Source: CAG-826 sp964654155
GTDB lineage: Bacteria; Bacillota_I; Bacilli_A; RFN20; CAG-826
Length of the DNA: 18,093 nt
Assembly (NCBI GenBank): GCA_964654155.1
Contig: CAZZGL010000023.1
Location: 1 to 18,093, forward strand
Direction of reading: 5' to 3'
The position numbers and the translations under genes were made by a program. Shown one piece after another: positions 1 to 8,403 of this stretch. Below the pieces are notes generated by a model, which ran no database searches, was not told the DNA's origin, and saw only the letters and a list, made by a program, of their open reading frames with translations. The first letter of the stretch is position 1. Each line of letters opens with the position of its first letter.

Positions 1-44
1 ACAAAACCAACTATAAGTCCAAAAGCAAATCTTAATTTTTTCAT
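1..44 (-). CDS. 5' end of an unidentified gene, cut by the window edge
   Basis: Only the first 14 codons and part of the next are visible. They read MKKLRFAFGLIVGF, a short basic start followed by a hydrophobic run, which fits a signal peptide or first membrane segment. The ATG at 44-42 lies one base after the stop codon of the GH43 gene. It has a strong ribosome site, AGGAGGA at 59-53, with an ideal 8-nt spacer, so I regard it as a real start and the next cistron of the transport operon. The product cannot be named from this fragment; a secreted or membrane protein belonging to the same sugar-use unit is the likely guess. Confidence 0.7.
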   Translation of the reverse strand, partial: MKKLRFAFGLIVGF

Positions 45-45
45 A

Positions 46-2163
46 CTATTTGTCCTCCTCTAAATTAATGATTTCTATATCTTTAAATAATCCACTTGCG
101 TGATTATTGTAAATTCCTAAAGATCCTTGTAAAAAGAAATAATTATCACTTGTTTTATAAATAAGTTGATTATCTAAATAAAATGATATACTTTCTTCAT
201 CTTTTCTAATTTTTAAATCAAATGTATCTTTTGATGGCTTTTTCATTTTATATAAAACTTCACTATGCATATAATTTGTTTTAATTATTTTTATGCTCTT
301 AGAGTTCATAACAAACATCCATCCCATAAATGAATATGCATTTTCGAATTCATTTGTTTTTCCATAATTATTAACATCACTTACTAAGCCAACAAATCGA
401 TCATCATCTGTTGGTAATCCCACTAATTTAAGATTGGCTTTTATCTCATATAATCGATACTCATCTTTAGTTATAAGAGCGTTTCGATCATTTTCTAAAT
501 ATAAGCCTGTTGGTAATGTTAAATATCGATGATAAATATTAACTCTTTCTAAATAATTTTTATCATTAACTAACAAAGGATAATCTTTTTTTCTAATTTT
601 TATTACTTCAGTAGTTGCCTTAATGCCTTCTAATACAAACTTATGTTTGCCTTTTTTTAAATAACAAGAACATATGTAATTGTTACCTTTATTCAATTTA
701 CACTCAACAACCTCTTTATCAATTAAAAGCTTAATATTTCCTTCTTTTTTGCATTTAATATAAAAGTTATATTCATTTTCTTCATCAATATAGAAACTCA
801 AACTATATTTTTGTTTATTATGAATCGAATTCACTAAGAAGAATGAATCTTTCTTTAAACATTCATTATCACTAGTTCCATACGCAAATAAAGAATATGC
901 TAAATAACTATCTATAAGTTTATTATTTTCAAAGCCTATTTTACCTTTTTTAAGAAGAACTTTTTCTTTTAAAATTAACTCCATATCATCTAAATATAAA
1001 GTTAATAACTTATTGGCGTATTGTAATCTAATAGAATGAATAACATCTAAATTGTATTTCTTTCGTAATTGATATTTAATAACAGTATTTTCTATACCTT
1101 TTTTATTTTCTATTAATTCAATAGAATCATCTTTAAGCATAATATATTGATTATTTTCTTTATCTTGATAAGAAACAAATAACTTAACATTTCTTCCAAT
1201 AAAGTTATATTCTATAGAAAAATGCTTATTATCAAATATTTCATCACTTAAATAATTTTCCTCATTAATTCTTTTTTCAAAATATGGTCTATCAAAAAGA
1301 ACATTATTGTTTTCACTAATTCCATTAACTAACATATGACCATGATTATCAAACATTAATCGAGAAATATTTAAATAACGTTCTCCATTTGGCATCATAT
1401 TATGATAAGCAATATAATAACTATCTAAATTAGGTCCTAAAAATGTCATAGAATGACCTAATCCATAAAAATTATTACTTGTTGAAATAAGTAATGTATC
1501 CTTAAAATCTAAAGCATTCTTACTCAAACTCTTACCACTAGAATAATCCACTCGATAAGCATTACTTAAAAAATGAGTACCTGTATATGTTAAATAATAA
1601 TAACCATATCTTTTTAACATAAAAGGCCCTTCAGTCCAATTACCTATTGATGTATTAGCAAAATTATAATACTCATCAAACAAAGTAAAATCGGATTCAC
1701 GATTATCTTCTTTTAATCTTTTAATCGTAATTCCACTTTCACTTGCGCGTAAAAAGTAATTATGCTCAGATGAATCTTTAAAGAAACTACCATCAATTAA
1801 TTCTTGGATATTATCTTCATATGCTTCATAAGGTCCTTCAATTTTTTTACTTCGATAAATACGATGTCCGTTTCCTGAAGGCGAACTTACAATATAAAAA
1901 TAACCATTATCATACATTATCTCTGGAGCAAAAGCATACTTTAAATATTCATCATAAGCTACAATACCATTATCATCATTTATATAATTCCACTTAATTA
2001 AATCAATAGATTTAAAAAGAACAAGGCCTTTTTCTTTTGTGCAAATTAAATAGTATGCACCATTAAATTTGAATATAAAAGGGTCGGCGGCGTTTTTAAA
2101 AACGTCGCCATTTCTTCTTTTGCTATTAAAAATATTTTTATAGAATCGAATACCCTTATTCAT
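46..2163 (-). CDS. GH43-type glycoside hydrolase with C-terminal beta-sandwich domains, cytoplasmic
   Basis: This 705-residue protein has a five-bladed propeller glycosidase domain at the N-terminus (about 20-300). The three GH43 carboxylates are visible: base Asp27 in ADPF, Asp124 in LIDGSFF, and acid Glu178 in TEGP. His237 in GLGHS fits the conserved central histidine. Residues 300-705 form two or three beta-rich domains; the last (about 540-705) resembles a laminin-G/DUF1080-like sandwich. GH43 members are beta-xylosidases, arabinofuranosidases, arabinanases or galactanases, and sequence does not settle which. There is no signal peptide, so it should act in the cytoplasm on imported oligosaccharides. 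The ATG is 2 nt after the ATPase stop; the nearest GGAG is 16 nt upstream, too far, so translation probably depends on coupling. The family call is firm and the substrate unknown. Confidence 0.85.
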   Translation of the reverse strand: MNKGIRFYKNIFNSKRRNGDVFKNAADPFIFKFNGAYYLICTKEKGLVLFKSIDLIKWNYINDDNGIVAYDEYLKYAFAPEIMYDNGYFYIVSSPSGNGHRIYRSKKIEGPYEAYEDNIQELIDGSFFKDSSEHNYFLRASESGITIKRLKEDNRESDFTLFDEYYNFANTSIGNWTEGPFMLKRYGYYYLTYTGTHFLSNAYRVDYSSGKSLSKNALDFKDTLLISTSNNFYGLGHSMTFLGPNLDSYYIAYHNMMPNGERYLNISRLMFDNHGHMLVNGISENNNVLFDRPYFEKRINEENYLSDEIFDNKHFSIEYNFIGRNVKLFVSYQDKENNQYIMLKDDSIELIENKKGIENTVIKYQLRKKYNLDVIHSIRLQYANKLLTLYLDDMELILKEKVLLKKGKIGFENNKLIDSYLAYSLFAYGTSDNECLKKDSFFLVNSIHNKQKYSLSFYIDEENEYNFYIKCKKEGNIKLLIDKEVVECKLNKGNNYICSCYLKKGKHKFVLEGIKATTEVIKIRKKDYPLLVNDKNYLERVNIYHRYLTLPTGLYLENDRNALITKDEYRLYEIKANLKLVGLPTDDDRFVGLVSDVNNYGKTNEFENAYSFMGWMFVMNSKSIKIIKTNYMHSEVLYKMKKPSKDTFDLKIRKDEESISFYLDNQLIYKTSDNYFFLQGSLGIYNNHASGLFKDIEIINLEEDK

Positions 2164-2165
2164 AA

Positions 2166-4586
2166 TTATTTAATTGCATCTCCACTTCCAATATCAAAGA
2201 CATGGATTTTTTCACCATTCATCGATACTTTGATTTCTGTATGTGGTTTAACTAATGTACCAGTAGAAATTTTTGCGATAAAATCAGCATCATTCCATGT
2301 GGTATGAACTAATAATTCACTACCCATTAATTCAACAACATCAGCGGATATTGTAAATGGATTTGTCTTATTTGGATTAGCGTATTCTTCATCAAGATGG
2401 ATATGTTCTGGACGAACACCAATCTTAACATCATGCTTTCCTGTTAAAGCAACTTCATATTCCCCTAATAAACGCACAGCAACATCATATAAGTTATTAA
2501 CAAAAGCGATATCAACTGAATTTAAGTTGACTCTAACGGCTTTTTTCTTATCATCTTTCTTTTTACGCTTTTGATAATATAATGTATCATCAGTCTTAAC
2601 TTCGGTTTCACTAAAGACTTGTGCATTATGTAATTTACCAATATCACGTGAATCCATTTTTTCAAATGTCAATAATTCTTTACGAACTATACGAATCCAT
2701 TTTCTCGCATCAAGAGGTAAAATCTTTTCACCATTAATTGCGTTGAGCTTTGCTAAAATTGCATTTGCGCCTTTTTCAACATGCTCATTTGTTAAAGCAA
2801 TAATTTCATTAATCATCGCTTTATATTCATTAAGAATATCTTCTTTTCTTTCACCTTCATAAGCATTTAATACTTCTTTAGCAAGATTATATTGTTCAGT
2901 AATTAATTCAAGAGCTTTTTGACCATGTTCATCTTCAATTGTTTTGATGACTTCTAAAGCTTCTTCAATCTTCTTAACATTACGATCTAAATAAATGTAT
3001 TTTAATTCATTTTTAAACGCTTCTTTTTTTTCTTGTAAGAATGAATCAATTAAACTTGTAACTCTTTCTGAATATTCATTACGATAAACTTTAACTAATC
3101 CTAAGATATCTTTTAAAACTTTTTCATATTTTTCTAAGCCAAAATAATGTTCAGTGAATAAAACTTCATCAATGATTTTTAAAGCATGCATCTTCTTAAA
3201 GTCTGGTAATTCAAGCATACGTTTAATATCAGCATACTTTTCTTTATAAAAACGGTCATGAGTTTCGATAAATTCTTTACTCATTTGGATTTTATATCCA
3301 TCAGGTAAAATAACTAAACCATTATCATAATGAGCTTTAACAATGTTCATTGCTGGAGAACCTATAAAGGTAGCAACAAATAAATTATTTGGATGAGAAT
3401 AAATTTCTTGTGGCGCACCAATTTGTTGGACCCATCCTTTTGACATAACTGCAATTTTAGTTGCCATGGTCATAGCTTCAGTTTGGTCATGAGTAACATA
3501 AATTGTTGTTGCGCCAATTTGTTCATGAATACGAACAATTTCACTTCTCATTTGTACTCTTAACTTTGCATCTAAGTTACTTAAAGGTTCATCCATTAAG
3601 AATAATTTAGCATTACGAACGATAGCTCTACCTAAAGCAACACGTTGCATTTGACCACCAGATAATTCTTTTGGACGACGATCAAGATAAGGTCCTAAAT
3701 CAAGAATCTTAGCGGCTTCAAATACTTTATTTCTAATTTCTTCTTTTGTTAATCTTACATCATGATATTCAATCATACCATCTTTAATTAAACGATAATA
3801 TTCATCAACTTCATAACCCTTTGATGCAAGCATTTCTTTTTCTTTGGCAATTGCCTCATGAGCATCTTTAATTATTTTATCTTTTAAAGTAATTTTAGTT
3901 TCATTTCCATCTTTATCCTTAATAACTTGAATGGTGTCAAATGACTCAACATCAACAATTGGATAAGATAAAATAATTTTTGAAGCTTTATCACAAATTC
4001 TTAAACGCGTACTAATATATGAAGGTTTATTAGTATAATTTAAATTACGGTCACCTGCATCCACGATTGCATCAACAATATCATTAGGACGTTCAATAAC
4101 TTCTAAAACTTGGTTCCATGCTTTTAAAATTTCACTTTCCTTTGCCTTATGATATTTTCTTACTCTTAAAGGGAAAGCAATATTATCAAAAACTGTCATT
4201 TGAGGATATAATGCATAAGCTTGGAAAACCATCGAGATATCACGATTTTTAGATGGAAGATAATTGGATAAAACTTTATTTATATAAAGATAACCACTAG
4301 TGATATCTTCTAATCCCGCAATCATTCTAAGTGTGGTTGATTTACCACATCCAGAAGGACCAACTAAAACGATAAAATCGTGTTCTTTAATATCAATATT
4401 AAAATCGTATACTGCTTGAACACCATTTGGATATATTTTGTTAATATCTTTTAAACTAACAAATGATTCTACATCCCCATTGATAACACGATTATCATGT
4501 TCTTTTAAAATTCTTTTAGCTTCTTTCAAAGGAACAACAGTGCTTCCATCAATAGGTTCAACATTTTCATTTACTACTTTTGCCAT
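2166..4586 (-). CDS. CUT1 sugar ABC transporter ATP-binding protein with two large insertions
   Basis: This is the MsmX/UgpC-type ATPase that powers the two permeases of this operon. Walker A (76-84, GPSGCGKST), Q-loop Gln122, LSGGQ (308-312), Walker B (328-333, LFLMDE), SNLD (336-339) and switch His366 are intact. A C-terminal regulatory part is recognisable from IRPEHI-like VRPEHI (724-729). The family is usually about 370 residues; this one has 806. About 125 residues are inserted between the Q-loop and signature (153-280), and about 270 mostly helical, charged residues sit in the regulatory domain (440-712). The N-terminus is extended by about 40 residues. An in-frame ATG at 4625 exists, but AGGAGGA at 4601-4595 sits 8 nt before the ATG at 4586, which I chose. 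That ribosome site overlaps the GH2 stop codon. Confidence 0.9.
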   Translation of the reverse strand: MAKVVNENVEPIDGSTVVPLKEAKRILKEHDNRVINGDVESFVSLKDINKIYPNGVQAVYDFNIDIKEHDFIVLVGPSGCGKSTTLRMIAGLEDITSGYLYINKVLSNYLPSKNRDISMVFQAYALYPQMTVFDNIAFPLRVRKYHKAKESEILKAWNQVLEVIERPNDIVDAIVDAGDRNLNYTNKPSYISTRLRICDKASKIILSYPIVDVESFDTIQVIKDKDGNETKITLKDKIIKDAHEAIAKEKEMLASKGYEVDEYYRLIKDGMIEYHDVRLTKEEIRNKVFEAAKILDLGPYLDRRPKELSGGQMQRVALGRAIVRNAKLFLMDEPLSNLDAKLRVQMRSEIVRIHEQIGATTIYVTHDQTEAMTMATKIAVMSKGWVQQIGAPQEIYSHPNNLFVATFIGSPAMNIVKAHYDNGLVILPDGYKIQMSKEFIETHDRFYKEKYADIKRMLELPDFKKMHALKIIDEVLFTEHYFGLEKYEKVLKDILGLVKVYRNEYSERVTSLIDSFLQEKKEAFKNELKYIYLDRNVKKIEEALEVIKTIEDEHGQKALELITEQYNLAKEVLNAYEGERKEDILNEYKAMINEIIALTNEHVEKGANAILAKLNAINGEKILPLDARKWIRIVRKELLTFEKMDSRDIGKLHNAQVFSETEVKTDDTLYYQKRKKKDDKKKAVRVNLNSVDIAFVNNLYDVAVRLLGEYEVALTGKHDVKIGVRPEHIHLDEEYANPNKTNPFTISADVVELMGSELLVHTTWNDADFIAKISTGTLVKPHTEIKVSMNGEKIHVFDIGSGDAIK

Positions 4587-4594
4587 ATGCAAAT

Positions 4595-4602
4595 TCCTCC
4601 TA
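4595..4602 (-). promoter_or_regulatory. Ribosome binding site of the ABC ATPase, fused to the GH2 stop codon
   Basis: The minus strand reads TAGGAGGA, where TAG is the GH2 stop and AGGAGGA the Shine-Dalgarno. The ATG at 4586 follows after 8 nt. This decides the start against the upstream in-frame ATG at 4625, which would lie inside the GH2 gene with no ribosome site of its own. Confidence 0.8.
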
Positions 4603-6372
4603 TTTTTCCTCGACAGTTTCTTCAAAAGAACCTAAACTGTCATTTAATTCTTTAATAATTTGTGGATTAATTTTAAATTTTCTATCAAAAGTCATTAATC
4701 CGTTAACTTCTTGTTCAACATCAGTTAATTGTGTATAGCAGATACCTTGAATACATTTAGATTTTCTAATTGCTGCATATACTCTTTCTAAGTCTTTTTG
4801 ATACTGCGCCTCATCGTTACTTACCGTATATCCCCAAGCGCTACCACCAACATCTTTCTTAAAGGCTATGCCTCCAAACTCAGATAAAATAATTGGTTTT
4901 CCTTGGTCAATAAATCCAGGATTAACTATAAAGCGATTTATCATATTAAAATTTGTAATATTTTCTCTTGTAGATAAATCTTTTGTAAATTTTGCATACT
5001 TTTCTATCTCATGTTCTCCACCATGACAATAGTTATGAACAGTCAATAAATCAGTAATGCAATGTTCCCAGCCGTCATTAGAAATAACTAATCTGGTCGA
5101 ATCTAACGAATGAATCATATGATAAAGAGTTAAGGCAAATGCTTGTATTTCTTTGTCATATGGAATTCCTTCAATTCCCCATGATTCATTTAAAGGGGTA
5201 TAACAGATAATCGAAGGATGATTATAATTATTCTTAACTATATCAATCCATTCATTTAAAAGTCTTCTTTGACTATATGAATTAAATCCATAATTTGAAG
5301 CGCATTCTTGCCAAATTAAGAAGCCTTCCTTATCACATAGATATAGGAAATAAGGATCTTCAGTTTTTTGATGAATACGACATCCATTAAAGCCCATTTG
5401 CTTCATATAATCGATATCTTTTTTAAAGTCTTCTATACTAGGAGCGGTCAATCCGCCATTTAAATAATATCCTTGATTAAGCACTAACTTTTGATATATT
5501 TTTTCATTATTTAAATAGACATAACCATTCTCTGTTCTAACTTCTCTAATTCCAAAATAAGTATCAACTTTATCAACTAATTCATTATTAGCGTTATATA
5601 AATTAATAGTTAAATCAAATAAGAATGGATTATTTAATGTCCAAATACGATCATTTACATAATCATTTGGTAAATTAAACGAATAAATAGATTTTTTTCC
5701 TTGTAATGCCATTTTATATTTTTTAGTGTCATTACGGTCATAAACTACAAATTCTACATATCCATTATCTAAAGTCGTTTCTAAATCAATATTTATTTGA
5801 TACTTATCTAATTTGGTTGTGATATAAAAATCATCGATATGACTTTCGTTAACAACTTGCATCCATACGGGTTTATAAATACCTGTTGTCCGCGTATACC
5901 ATATTGCATGTCCCACTAATTCCCAATCTTGTTTTCCTCGAGGAATCGATCTGTCTTTAGCAGGATCATAGCAATACACTACAATTTCATTTTTTTCTTC
6001 AATGAAGTCAGTTATATCAACCTTAAATGCCCCGTTAGAGCCATAATGTGACTTAATTAGACATCCATTGATATATACTTCACAATAATAATCAACGCCT
6101 TCAAAGTGTATAATTATGCGTTCATCATTATTAATTTTAAATTCATCTAATTTTTTATGATACCAAACATGTTCATGATATGTGGTATCATTAATTCCAC
6201 TTAATTTTGATTCATAGCAAAATGGCACTTCAATCTTTCTTTTATATTCATGATTTCTAAACCATTTTTCTTTATGTCCTATATGATTATCATCGAATTC
6301 AAAATCCCATGTATCGCATAATGATATAAAGGAATCTCTTCTATAATCAGGACGAGGATATTCATTTCTCAT
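4600..6372 (-). CDS. Glycoside hydrolase family 2 protein, beta-galactosidase-like, cytoplasmic
   Basis: This 590-residue enzyme shows the GH2 order: sugar-binding jelly-roll (about 15-175), Ig-like sandwich (about 178-275), and TIM barrel (about 280-585). Acid/base Glu396 lies in PLNES and nucleophile Glu498 in ILSEFGG. The downstream stretch QLTDVEQEVNGL is typical of short bacterial GH2 beta-galactosidases. The NxK motif that marks beta-glucuronidases is not seen, which argues against that activity. There is no signal peptide, so it should act inside the cell on imported oligosaccharides. It lacks the extra C-terminal domains of LacZ. The start is 11 nt after the permease stop, with only a weak AGG ribosome site. 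Exact specificity (galactoside, arabinoside or other) is not determined by sequence. Confidence 0.88.
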   Translation of the reverse strand: MRNEYPRPDYRRDSFISLCDTWDFEFDDNHIGHKEKWFRNHEYKRKIEVPFCYESKLSGINDTTYHEHVWYHKKLDEFKINNDERIIIHFEGVDYYCEVYINGCLIKSHYGSNGAFKVDITDFIEEKNEIVVYCYDPAKDRSIPRGKQDWELVGHAIWYTRTTGIYKPVWMQVVNESHIDDFYITTKLDKYQINIDLETTLDNGYVEFVVYDRNDTKKYKMALQGKKSIYSFNLPNDYVNDRIWTLNNPFLFDLTINLYNANNELVDKVDTYFGIREVRTENGYVYLNNEKIYQKLVLNQGYYLNGGLTAPSIEDFKKDIDYMKQMGFNGCRIHQKTEDPYFLYLCDKEGFLIWQECASNYGFNSYSQRRLLNEWIDIVKNNYNHPSIICYTPLNESWGIEGIPYDKEIQAFALTLYHMIHSLDSTRLVISNDGWEHCITDLLTVHNYCHGGEHEIEKYAKFTKDLSTRENITNFNMINRFIVNPGFIDQGKPIILSEFGGIAFKKDVGGSAWGYTVSNDEAQYQKDLERVYAAIRKSKCIQGICYTQLTDVEQEVNGLMTFDRKFKINPQIIKELNDSLGSFEETVEEK

Positions 6373-6383
6373 AAAAGCAATAC

Positions 6384-7346
6384 CTAACGCTTGATACCAG
6401 CGCCCGCCATACCCTCAATAATTTTATTTTGCGCAATTAAGTAGACAACTAAAACTGGTAATAAACAAATAACACCTCCTGCAAGTGATAATCCAATCAA
6501 ATTTGCAGTTTTGGTATTATTAACAATAAAAGCCATTCCAACTTGTAATGTCCATCTAGTGGCATTGTTTGTTCCTGAATATAGAGTTTGTGGCCAGACA
6601 AGATCATTCCATCCACCCATAAATCCAAATAATCCTTGAACAAACAAAGCAGTTTTACCTAATGGAAGAACAATTTTGTAATAAATCTTAAAATTGCTAT
6701 ATCCATCCATTTTTGCAGATTCAATCAAATCTTTTGGAATTCCTTCAAAAAATGTTTTAATTAAATACATTCCATAGACCCCTGAAAGCGAAGTAACAAT
6801 AAGTGCTACAACGCTTACCTGCGTCAATCCAGTTGAAAACAATGTTTGCAAATTACCAACTGTAGTAGCTACACCTGGAACAACCATACTACCAATAAGA
6901 ATAGCAAATATAACTTTACGATATTTAAAATCAATAAATACAAATGCATAGGCAGCCAAAGAAGCAACGAATAAATATAAGAAAGTGCCTCCAATTGCGC
7001 TTAAACATGTATTAAAAAACCATAATCCGTAATGAACGTGTTGAAACTCATTATTTCTTCCTGAAATCATTTCATCAGGCCATTCATCAGTTAATAAAAT
7101 ATAATAGTTTTCAAGTGTGTATCCATAGGGAGGATTAAATAATAATTCTGGGCGAGCATTTGTACTTAAATAACCTCTTAAAGAACCAAAAATCAATATT
7201 AAAAGGGGCATCATCCAAATCACCGAAAAGATTGCTAAGAAAATAAACGCAATAATTTTTCCAATATTAATTTTTTTATTATCTCCCATCGCCTTCTTTT
7301 TTTCGAAGCCGATATATTGTTCAATAGTTACTTTATTTTTTCCCAT
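6384..7346 (-). CDS. Sugar ABC transporter permease, MalG/AraQ type (CUT1)
   Basis: This 320-residue inner-membrane permease has six predicted membrane segments, beginning at about 30-54, and a basic cytoplasmic N-terminus. The EAA loop that docks onto the ATPase is at 209-228 (ESAKMDG, then LP), followed by GGWNDLVWP, a stretch typical of the MalG-type partner. It forms the channel with the permease encoded just upstream and is driven by the ATPase in the same operon. The start overlaps the preceding gene by 19 nt, and GGAGG at 7361-7357 supports it. Substrate is not evident from sequence; the GH2 and GH43 enzymes nearby point to an oligosaccharide. Confidence 0.93.
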   Translation of the reverse strand: MGKNKVTIEQYIGFEKKKAMGDNKKINIGKIIAFIFLAIFSVIWMMPLLILIFGSLRGYLSTNARPELLFNPPYGYTLENYYILLTDEWPDEMISGRNNEFQHVHYGLWFFNTCLSAIGGTFLYLFVASLAAYAFVFIDFKYRKVIFAILIGSMVVPGVATTVGNLQTLFSTGLTQVSVVALIVTSLSGVYGMYLIKTFFEGIPKDLIESAKMDGYSNFKIYYKIVLPLGKTALFVQGLFGFMGGWNDLVWPQTLYSGTNNATRWTLQVGMAFIVNNTKTANLIGLSLAGGVICLLPVLVVYLIAQNKIIEGMAGAGIKR

Positions 7347-8392
7347 TTTAAATACGCCTCCGAAATCTTTGTTCCAGATTTTTTATCTCTTGTTAGATAC
7401 ATTTGTAATCCGGAAACAATACCTACGATTATTGCAAAAACTATACAAGCAGCTGCAGCAAGTCCATACATAGTTTTCTTTAAATTACTATTCGTAATAA
7501 TATCTTGTATAAAATATTGAATTGTTGAATAATAATGTCCTCCAGGATTAGTACCTAATTCTTGAATTTTTGGGTAACCATTCGTTAAAACATAGTTTTG
7601 TCCATATAGTCCAAAATAACCAATAATTGTAGTAAATAAGCAAAGAACTAATTGTCCTTTAATTCCTGGAATAGTGACATTTTTAATACGATCCCATTTA
7701 GTTCCACCATCGATAGAACATGCTTCATATAAATTTTTTGGAACATTTTCTAAACCTGCACAAAGAATGATGAAGTTTCCTCCCCATCCTCCCCAGAAAC
7801 ACATTAAGAAAATAGGAATCCAACCATAACCAACATCAATTTTCCAACTACCTAAATTATACGAAAACCAAATTTGTTCAAACCAATTTATATCAATATT
7901 AAACCAAGTATCAATTAATCCGGCTTGTGTCTTCGGTAAAAACAATAACATAAAAACTGTACCTGAAGCAGAAAGTGGGAGAATTGATGGTAAATAAATT
8001 AACGCTCTAAAAAATTTATACCCTGGTAATTTAGTATTAATCAATATTGCTAATGCTAATGGAACAATTACCGCAACTGGAACCATAATAATTCCAAATA
8101 TTAATGTATTTAAAAATGATTGCCAAAATGCTCTAAAATAAAGTCTTTCTATAGATGAATCAAATAAATATTTGTACCATTTAAAGTTATTAAATGTAGC
8201 TGCTCCTGGTGCTTTAAAATTAAATTCACATAAAGAAATATATACCCCATATCCTAATGGAAAGACAAAGAAAACAATGAAAGCAAGAAGGAAAGGTAAG
8301 AGGAAAAGTATGGCAGTACCATACTTTTTGAATAACCCTACTTTTCTTGAACGATTCTTTGCATATTCCTCTAATACAACTGTTCGTTCCAT
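7328..8392 (-). CDS. Sugar ABC transporter permease, MalF/LplB type (CUT1)
   Basis: This 354-residue protein has six predicted membrane segments: about 26-52, 92-118, 128-151, 191-213, 246-268 and 308-332. The EAA motif is at 223-243 (EACSIDGGTKWDRI, then IPGI), as in MalF-type partners of CUT1 importers. It lacks the large periplasmic P2 loop of enterobacterial MalF, as is usual for Gram-positive homologues. It pairs with the downstream MalG-type permease, whose start overlaps its 3' end. The start lies 11 nt after the solute-binding protein stop, with a modest AGG ribosome site overlapping that stop codon. Confidence 0.93.
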   Translation of the reverse strand: MERTVVLEEYAKNRSRKVGLFKKYGTAILFLLPFLLAFIVFFVFPLGYGVYISLCEFNFKAPGAATFNNFKWYKYLFDSSIERLYFRAFWQSFLNTLIFGIIMVPVAVIVPLALAILINTKLPGYKFFRALIYLPSILPLSASGTVFMLLFLPKTQAGLIDTWFNIDINWFEQIWFSYNLGSWKIDVGYGWIPIFLMCFWGGWGGNFIILCAGLENVPKNLYEACSIDGGTKWDRIKNVTIPGIKGQLVLCLFTTIIGYFGLYGQNYVLTNGYPKIQELGTNPGGHYYSTIQYFIQDIITNSNLKKTMYGLAAAACIVFAIIVGIVSGLQMYLTRDKKSGTKISEAYLKWEKIK

Positions 8393-8403
8393 AATAAATC
8401 AAC

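Noticed and set aside
4587..4625. Thirteen-codon upstream extension of the ABC ATPase starting at 4625
   Set aside because: It overlaps the GH2 gene end and has no ribosome site, while AGGAGGA lies 8 nt before the ATG at 4586.
4600..6372. GH2 enzyme as beta-glucuronidase
   Set aside because: The NxK motif that recognises the glucuronate carboxylate was not found after the nucleophile region.
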